Source of the DNA: Pseudobutyrivibrio ruminis HUN009
GTDB lineage: Bacteria > Bacillota > Clostridia > Lachnospirales > Lachnospiraceae
Assembly (NCBI RefSeq): GCF_000703005.1
Contig: NZ_JNLH01000001.1
Span: forward strand, 1,081,501 to 1,145,500
Direction: 5' to 3'
DNA length: 64,000 bases
Numbering within the stretch: position 1 is the first letter of the stretch; each line of letters starts with the position of its first letter. Under the pieces are notes generated by a model. It was not told the origin of the DNA, did no database searches, and saw nothing but the letters and a program-made list of their open reading frames with translations. Position numbers and translations under genes: made by a program. Of this stretch, positions 59,181 through 64,000 are shown piece after piece.

Positions 59181-60558
59181 TGTTAAGAGCGTCCTTGATT
59201 ATATTTTCAAAGTATTCATTTAAAGCATGTTCTGTTGAATATTGCTTTATATATTTTGCAAATGGAATAGCTGGAACAACAGCTTCATCCTGATAGTGCT
59301 TAAGTAGTACAGGAAGAGGCATTTGACGAGCAGCGTATTTGCTGATTGCTTCAGTAACAGATGCATTTACCTCGTCGCGACTTCCAACGCATTCAAATGG
59401 CTTTTCTGGAAGAATGCCGCATAGCTTATCGAAATCTTCCATTAAGGTTTCATCCTCAAATAAGCGCTTTCCAAATATTGCATCCAATTCCTCAACTGAA
59501 AGATAAGGAGAAAGGATGATATAAACAAATAAGCACTTAGGGCAATGTCCGCACCAGATATCCTGCTTACTTCCTACATTACAGCTCTTGAAAATGCCAT
59601 GGTATTTTTTGAAACGAGAAAACAGCATGGCAATCTGAAGCTCTGAAAGTGGACGAAGGAAGCTGAAATAAAATACACCAGAACCGATGTAATTTCTTTC
59701 GTAGCTTCTGAAATCAGCTTCAAATTCAAAGCTCTTTGAATACTGATGGTTTACATAGCTGTTAAGTACTGTGGATTCGTTTGCGCTACCTTCATTTGAA
59801 AGAGCTACAAAGCTTAATCCGTTAAGATATCCTGCGATGATGCTTGAAAAAGCAACTAAGGCAGAAAATGGTGTGTGACCGTTTAAGAATCCCTGCTTGT
59901 TTAAATCTAGCATGTTTTTATCTAATGTACGTTTTGCGTAGATTGTTTTATCTGTGAGATTTGCAACTTCAACAGTAGCATCTGTTGCACCTCTTGAATT
60001 GATTACATAGCAATTGATATCAGCTTTTTCTTTAAGCAATTCAATAGAAACAACGCTATCCTTGCCGCCACCTACAGGTATAAGAACCTTTGGCTTTTTA
60101 TTAGTAGAAGCTGTAGGTATATCTACTGGGGTAAACTGGCGAGTAGTCTTGTCGCTTTCGCATTTAACTGTCATGAAGGCGTCGAAGTCTTCTTCGATTC
60201 CGTTTGTGTAGTAGAATTCACCAAGCCCATTAAAATAGAGCTTCTTCCACCAGCTAATCTGCTGGTCTGTAAGCTTTCTATCTTTAATAATAACGGTAGG
60301 AGGGCAAGCTATTTTCCAATAGCTAATAAGCTCTACCATACCAAGTGAAAATACCATATCATCAATAAGTGATTCGTCAATAGAATCTACAGCGTTGATG
60401 CGAGGTATGAACCAGGTTGGATGAAACTCTGATAATCCATCAATTGAAAAATCAAAGGTCATGCTAATGCCTTCGTCATTTAAATCGTACGAATATCCCT
60501 GATAAGTAAAGGTAGGATAATCTAATCTGCATTTTTTATAAAAATCTGTTCTACTCAT
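59164..60558 (-). CDS. murL: UDP-MurNAc-L-Ala-L-Glu epimerase (MurL)
   Basis: 464 residues from ATG 60558 (AAAGGA upstream; ATG 60576 lacks one). It has an ATP-pyrophosphatase-like P-loop VLIPVGGGKDSVVSIELL, ALSNEGSANEST, NYIGSGVFYFSFLRPLSELQ and the Cys block SKQDIWCGHCPKCLFVYIIL, which is the MurL family pattern. MurL, characterised in Xanthomonas, uses ATP to activate the alpha-carboxyl of the terminal L-Glu and epimerise it. Translational overlap with the Mur ligase gene supports the assignment. It would make glutamate racemase unnecessary for cell-wall D-Glu. Confidence 0.88.
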   Translation of the reverse strand: MSRTDFYKKCRLDYPTFTYQGYSYDLNDEGISMTFDFSIDGLSEFHPTWFIPRINAVDSIDESLIDDMVFSLGMVELISYWKIACPPTVIIKDRKLTDQQISWWKKLYFNGLGEFYYTNGIEEDFDAFMTVKCESDKTTRQFTPVDIPTASTNKKPKVLIPVGGGKDSVVSIELLKEKADINCYVINSRGATDATVEVANLTDKTIYAKRTLDKNMLDLNKQGFLNGHTPFSALVAFSSIIAGYLNGLSFVALSNEGSANESTVLNSYVNHQYSKSFEFEADFRSYERNYIGSGVFYFSFLRPLSELQIAMLFSRFKKYHGIFKSCNVGSKQDIWCGHCPKCLFVYIILSPYLSVEELDAIFGKRLFEDETLMEDFDKLCGILPEKPFECVGSRDEVNASVTEAISKYAARQMPLPVLLKHYQDEAVVPAIPFAKYIKQYSTEHALNEYFENIIKDALNNERNN

Positions 60559-60647
60559 ATAATTCCTTTGAAACATTCTATAAATCTTTTATAATCAAAT
60601 ATATAATATATCATAATACTTTAATAAAAAATAGTTAAGGAGACGTT

Positions 60648-61613
60648 ATGCCACACGTTGGAGGACAGAAGTATAAAATCATAAATGAATACCAAATCCT
60701 CATGAATGAAAGTGATGAACATCACCAAATCAATGCTATTGAAATGACAAGGCGTCTCGAAGCACGAGGAATCCCTGCAGAGAGAAAAACTGTCTATAAA
60801 GATATGGCTACGCTTATGGAAGCCGGTGTTGATGTGGTAAAAGGGGACAAAGGCTATTACATAGGCTCACGAGTATTTGAGCTTGCGGAACTCAAACTAC
60901 TTGTGGATGCGGTAGGTGCATCAAAGTTCATATCTCAAAAGAAAACAAAGGAACTTGTGGAAAAGATAACCACGCTGGCCAGTATGGATGAAGCTGCTCA
61001 GTTGACTCGTCAGGTTGTTGTGCCAGAGAAAAGGTCCACGGGAAATGAAAAGATTTTCTATTCCATTGATGTGATTTACCAGTGCCTTGATAACAATAAA
61101 AAAATGTCTTTTAAATATCAGGACTGGACTCTCACAAAGGAGATGAAGCCTAGGCATGGTGGCAAAATTTATGTTGTAAGTCCCGCATTTCTTCTTAGAA
61201 ATGATGAGAACTATTATCTTGTGGCATACGATGATGATAGCCAGCAGATAAGGCACTATCGCGTAGATAAAATAATATCTGCCGAGATGCTCGAAGAGGA
61301 AAGAAGCGGTGATAAACAGCGCGGTGCTCTTAATCCTCACGAATACGCAAAGCAACACATCAGTATGTTTGCAGGCGATGAAAGAGTGGTAACCATCAGA
61401 TTTGATAAAAGATTGATTGGTGTTGTGCTGGATAAATTTGGGGCGGATATTGATATTCGAGCAGAAGGAGAAGATTTGGTTAGAGCTCGTATATCAGTTG
61501 CGGTTTCGCCTCAATTGTACGGCTGGCTTACAGGAATAGGGGCAACGATATGTTTTCCTGAGGAGGAAGAAAGGAAGTTTAAGGATTATATAAAAGCAAT
61601 ACTGGATAAGTAG
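60648..61613 (+). CDS. WYL-domain transcriptional regulator
   Basis: 321 residues; AAGGAG before ATG 60648. N-terminal winged helix (IEMTRRLEARGIPAERKTVYKDMATL), a linking helical domain, then a WYL domain (KMSFKYQDWTLTKEM, SPAFLLRNDENYYLVAYDDD, HYRVDKI) and the WCX C-terminal extension. WYL regulators sense nucleic-acid-like or nucleotide signals. Divergent from murL with an AT-rich spacer of about 90 bases, it may regulate either neighbour. The SDR gene follows convergently. Confidence 0.93.
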   Translation: MPHVGGQKYKIINEYQILMNESDEHHQINAIEMTRRLEARGIPAERKTVYKDMATLMEAGVDVVKGDKGYYIGSRVFELAELKLLVDAVGASKFISQKKTKELVEKITTLASMDEAAQLTRQVVVPEKRSTGNEKIFYSIDVIYQCLDNNKKMSFKYQDWTLTKEMKPRHGGKIYVVSPAFLLRNDENYYLVAYDDDSQQIRHYRVDKIISAEMLEEERSGDKQRGALNPHEYAKQHISMFAGDERVVTIRFDKRLIGVVLDKFGADIDIRAEGEDLVRARISVAVSPQLYGWLTGIGATICFPEEEERKFKDYIKAILDK

Positions 61614-61648
61614 GTGTAGAATAATGGAAAGTATTGATGGCGGAATAA

Positions 61649-62380
61649 TTAAATATAGCCGCCATCCACACCAATAATTTGCCCTGTCATGTATGATGGG
61701 GCTTTTATTATGCCAAGAACTGTTTCAGCGATTTCTTCGGGTTGGCAGAAACGACCGATAGGTATTTCTTCTGCAAGCTCGGCTTTTTCATCGGCCGATA
61801 GCATTCCATTCATATCTGTATCAACTACACCGCAAGTGATAGCGTTAACGGCGATATTGTTTGGTGCTAGCTCCTTGGCTAAAGCCTTTGTAAAGGAATT
61901 GACTCCACCCTTTGTAGCAGAATAAGCAACTTCGCAGCTGGCTCCAACAGTGCCCCACATGGAGCTGATGTTGATAATATTTCCAGCCTTTTTATTAACC
62001 ATTGAAGGTACCACAGCTTTTGCTGTGTAAAACAGTGGCGAAAGATTTGTGTTAACCATTGTGTTCCACTGGTCCACAGACATATCAGTTAATAAACCTA
62101 TGTGAGCGATACCTGCATTGTTAACAAGCACATCTACCTGACCTAGTTTGGCAAGTGCATCCTTGCAAGAATCTATTACAAAGCTACTATCAGAAATATC
62201 ACCTTGATAAGTGTATACCTCAACTTTATATTCATTTTTTAAATCTGAAGCTAATTGATTCAGCATTTCTATATTGTTATGACAAAACAATGCCAGATGA
62301 TATCCTTCTGCAGCAAGGGCTACAGCAATGGCTTTTCCGATTCCTCGGCTGGCACCTGTGATAATTGCAGTTTTCTTCAT
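61649..62380 (-). CDS. SDR family oxidoreductase (FabG-like)
   Basis: 243 residues from the ATG at 62380 (GGAAAGG upstream; a longer frame to 62452 has none). Classical short-chain dehydrogenase: GASRGIGKAIA (TGxxxGIG cofactor site), NNAG, catalytic Ser in NISSMWG, YxxxK in YSATKGG and the C-terminal MTGQIIGVDGGYI. Its form is that of 3-oxoacyl-ACP reductase FabG, with the loop GRFCQPEEIAETV. As it is alone and not in a fab cluster, the substrate is uncertain. Confidence 0.92.
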   Translation of the reverse strand: MKKTAIITGASRGIGKAIAVALAAEGYHLALFCHNNIEMLNQLASDLKNEYKVEVYTYQGDISDSSFVIDSCKDALAKLGQVDVLVNNAGIAHIGLLTDMSVDQWNTMVNTNLSPLFYTAKAVVPSMVNKKAGNIINISSMWGTVGASCEVAYSATKGGVNSFTKALAKELAPNNIAVNAITCGVVDTDMNGMLSADEKAELAEEIPIGRFCQPEEIAETVLGIIKAPSYMTGQIIGVDGGYI

Positions 62381-62488
62381 AAATATACGCCTTTCCAATG
62401 TAATATCTGTGCTTAGTATAACACAATACGCCAAGGACTGTTGTATACACAATTAATAATTATTTAAGAAAGATTTCAGATAAAAGCC

Positions 62489-62517
62489 TTGAGAAAATGA
62501 AATACTATTGGTATAAT
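62489..62517 (+). promoter_or_regulatory. Promoter of hpf
   Basis: TTGAGA (62489-62494) and TATAAT (62512-62517) with a 17-base spacer, close to the sigma-A consensus. Confidence 0.85.
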
Positions 62518-62525
62518 TTTTACAT

Positions 62526-62585
62526 GAAAAACTTCCTAGCAAATATAAAATTAGTGAATGTCACTAATCTGTTTTATAGTTTTTC
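62526..62585 (+). promoter_or_regulatory. Long hairpin in the hpf leader
   Basis: Three nested perfect segments: GAAAAAC/GTTTTTC (62526-62532, 62579-62585), TATAAAA/TTTTATA (62544-62550, 62572-62578) and TTAGTGA/TCACTAA (62551-62557, 62561-62567) with loop ATG. No T-run follows. It starts near the transcript 5' end and may stabilise the mRNA or respond to growth state. It does not resemble the long raiA-motif RNA, being only 60 bases. Confidence 0.7.
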
Positions 62586-62612
62586 AAATACGTCGCAAAG
62601 GTGGTAGACATC

Positions 62613-63146
62613 ATGAAAACAACAATTACTGGAAAGAACATTGAGTTAACACAGGGATTAAAGGACGCAGTGGAGGAGCGTTTTAAGAAATTAGACAAAT
62701 ACTTCAATAAGGACACAGAAGCTATCGTTACTTTAGACGTAGAGAAAGGGCGTCAGAAAATAGAAGTTACTATTCCAATGAAAGGCTCTTATCTTAGAGC
62801 AGAGGAAGTTACTTCAGACATGTACGCTTCAATCGAAGCAGTTACAGACACATTAGAAGCTCAGTTAAAGAAACACAGAAATAAAATTATAGATAGGAAA
62901 CAATCAGATTCTAGAACAATATTTGCACAGGATTTCATCGAGGAGAAGGAACAGGACGAGGAGACAATCCAGATTATCCGTAAGAAAACATTTGATATGA
63001 AGCCAATGTATGCCGAAGATGCATGCCTTGAAATGGAAATGTTAGGACATGATTTCTTTATGTTCCGCAACGCTGATACAGATGAAATCAACGTGGTTTA
63101 CAAGAGAAAAAATGGAGCTTATGGCTTGATTGAACCAGAGTTCTAA
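62613..63146 (+). CDS. hpf: Ribosome hibernation promoting factor (long form)
   Basis: 177 residues from ATG 62613 (AAAGGTGG at 62597-62604; the GTG at 62601 lies inside this site). N-terminal S30AE/HPF domain (TTITGKNIELTQGLKDAVEE, KKLDKYFNKD) that blocks the decoding centre and C-terminal long-HPF dimerisation domain (TFDMKPMYAEDACLEMEMLGHDFFMFRNADTDE in parts) that joins 70S ribosomes into 100S. Expressed in starvation or stationary phase. Monocistronic with its own promoter and a hairpin leader. Confidence 0.96.
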   Translation: MKTTITGKNIELTQGLKDAVEERFKKLDKYFNKDTEAIVTLDVEKGRQKIEVTIPMKGSYLRAEEVTSDMYASIEAVTDTLEAQLKKHRNKIIDRKQSDSRTIFAQDFIEEKEQDEETIQIIRKKTFDMKPMYAEDACLEMEMLGHDFFMFRNADTDEINVVYKRKNGAYGLIEPEF

Positions 63147-63182
63147 ATTCGCAATTTTATAATAAAATTTTCAAGGATTTTT

Positions 63183-63241
63183 AACCTCCTGATTATATAA
63201 TCTCCGCTTTGGGTAGAAAGATATATCAGGAGGTTATTTTT
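63183..63241 (+). terminator. Terminator of hpf that also encloses the next ribosome binding site
   Basis: AACCTCCTGA (63183-63192) pairs with TCAGGAGGTT (63226-63235), extended by TATAT/ATATA, followed by ATTTTTATG. The right arm contains AGGAGG for the gene at 63242, and the T-run directly precedes its ATG. A T-run plus SD sequestration suggests both termination and translational control. Confidence 0.75.
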
Positions 63242-64000
63242 ATGGTATTGAAGAATTTAGGAAGAAATATGCACAGTTACAGAAAGTCTAATGGTTGGAG
63301 CCAGGAGACCATGGCATGGAAACTAAAATGTGCACCTTCCACTCTTTCAGGAATTGAAACAGGTAAGACTTGTCCGAGCGTGAAAACCTTTGACAAAATT
63401 TGCGTCGAATTTGAGATGCATGGAGTTGATTATCATGAATTGACAATGGATGAGAACTTGGAATTCCAAAAAGTTAAGGAGGAACTAATTTTAGCCTTAA
63501 ATTCTAAGGGAAAAAAGACCATTGAAAAGAAACTTGAAAAGTTTAAAAAATATATGGATCATGAAAATGAGGAGCATCAGAAATACGTGCTGCTTAGTGA
63601 TTTAGTTTACATGTTGAAGAGCGGAATGGATAAGGAGGAATTTATTGAAAGAATAGAGAAATTATTCCCGACGAATCAAGAAATGGAAAAATCTAAATTG
63701 CTAACTGGCCATCAGTTTACTAAATTGGAGCATTTTGGTATTTATCTGAAGGCAAATGCTTTACTTGAGACAGGGTATCTTGAAAAAGCGCAGGAGCTGT
63801 ATGAGTTATTACTAAATAATGGTTTTCATGACAACACTGATTATTATAGAAAAAGATGTAATTCTATTTCAGCAAGTTTAGCGAAATTACTTATAGCGAA
63901 GCATGATTATATGAAAGCTGAAAAGTGCATTGGATATATCTTTTCAAAAGCCATTAAAAATATTGACGGAAGAGTGTTCTTCCAGGTTATGTGTCTGCAG
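63242..64000 (+). CDS. XRE-type regulator with TPR-like C-terminal region (partial)
   Basis: 253 codons visible, cut by the window end with no stop codon. The N-terminus is a Cro/CI helix-turn-helix (LGRNMHSYRKSNGWSQETMA, then STLSGIETGKTCPSV). From about residue 90 the rest is helical with TPR-like repeats (ALLETGYLEKAQELYELLL, SASLAKLLIAKHDYMKAEK), as in RNPP/Rgg-like or MalT-like peptide-responsive regulators. Its translation start is buried in the hpf terminator hairpin, so it is probably controlled at that point. Confidence 0.78.
   Translation, partial: MVLKNLGRNMHSYRKSNGWSQETMAWKLKCAPSTLSGIETGKTCPSVKTFDKICVEFEMHGVDYHELTMDENLEFQKVKEELILALNSKGKKTIEKKLEKFKKYMDHENEEHQKYVLLSDLVYMLKSGMDKEEFIERIEKLFPTNQEMEKSKLLTGHQFTKLEHFGIYLKANALLETGYLEKAQELYELLLNNGFHDNTDYYRKRCNSISASLAKLLIAKHDYMKAEKCIGYIFSKAIKNIDGRVFFQVMCLQ

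Noticed and set aside
62455..62612. raiA-motif RNA before hpf
   Set aside because: The leader is too short and made of one nested hairpin; the large conserved raiA-motif architecture is not visible.
1..64000. CRISPR arrays, prophage or transposon genes
   Set aside because: No regularly spaced repeats, integrase, transposase, capsid or terminase-like proteins were seen on either strand.

Overview
The window is from a low-to-moderate G+C anaerobic Firmicute of the Clostridia, most likely a Butyrivibrio/Pseudobutyrivibrio-like Lachnospiraceae. This is inferred from protein style (TSCPD and YARHG proteins, DUF2975/XRE pair, two-gene SufCB, ABC-F, NiaR, a folT gene behind a tetrahydrofolate riboswitch, dCache chemoreceptors), strong AGGAGG ribosome binding sites and terminator-rich spacers. 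No prophage, transposase, CRISPR array, rRNA or tRNA gene was recognised. The genes form many short operons on both strands.

Layout. 0-2.5 kb: end of fusA, tuf, then an 880-bp island of three small membrane proteins bracketed by two perfect copies of the tuf terminator. 2.5-8.5 kb: a chemoreceptor coupled to an orphan substrate-binding lipoprotein, a GNAT, a U32-like protein and the Na+/serine-threonine symporter SstT. 8.6-16.5 kb: membrane protein, UvrD-like helicase, ABC-F protein, amino acid permease, SufC-SufB. 16.6-23.6 kb: DJ-1 protein, LuxS and MTA/SAH nucleosidase (methyl-cycle recycling), riboswitch-folT-folC, phosphoglucomutase, nucleoside-kinase-like protein. 23.8-30.6 kb: DUF2975/XRE/DUF4173 membrane operon, then a GntR(YtrA)-ABC-CPBP-PH operon with a perfect operator. 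30.6-35.6 kb: a surface O-acylation set (acyltransferase, MBOAT, DHHW protein, SGNH hydrolase). 35.6-46.6 kb: NAD metabolism (NrtR-like regulator and nadE; nadA-nadB-nadC-niaR) with YlmH, a HAD hydrolase, AlaX, YARHG and TSCPD proteins between, then ung. 46.7-53.1 kb: hybrid histidine kinase, double-receiver protein, second chemoreceptor, Cof-type HAD phosphatase. 53.8-64 kb: SbcCD-like YhaO/YhaN pair, a MurD-MurL cell-wall pair, WYL regulator, SDR, ribosome hibernation factor, and a truncated XRE-TPR regulator.

The most unusual content is non-coding. Two very large imperfect palindromes (about 384 and 587 bp, at 41.4 and 53.2 kb) are in opposite orientation. They share a roughly 115-bp central core that differs by paired, compensatory changes in one stem, and both arms carry the conserved block GACGGACA. 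A second family of smaller palindromes (18.1 and 22.7 kb) shares another tip sequence and also occurs in both orientations. All four start within a few bases of a stop codon. I do not recognise either family. They could be mobile palindromic repeats or structured RNAs.

Other points worth following are the MurD/MurL pair, which implies D-glutamate for peptidoglycan is made by epimerising UDP-MurNAc-L-Ala-L-Glu; a G-quadruplex motif before nadA; a 16-bp operator-like palindrome shared by two amino acid transporter genes; and leaders in which a terminator hairpin buries the ribosome binding site (folT and the last gene).
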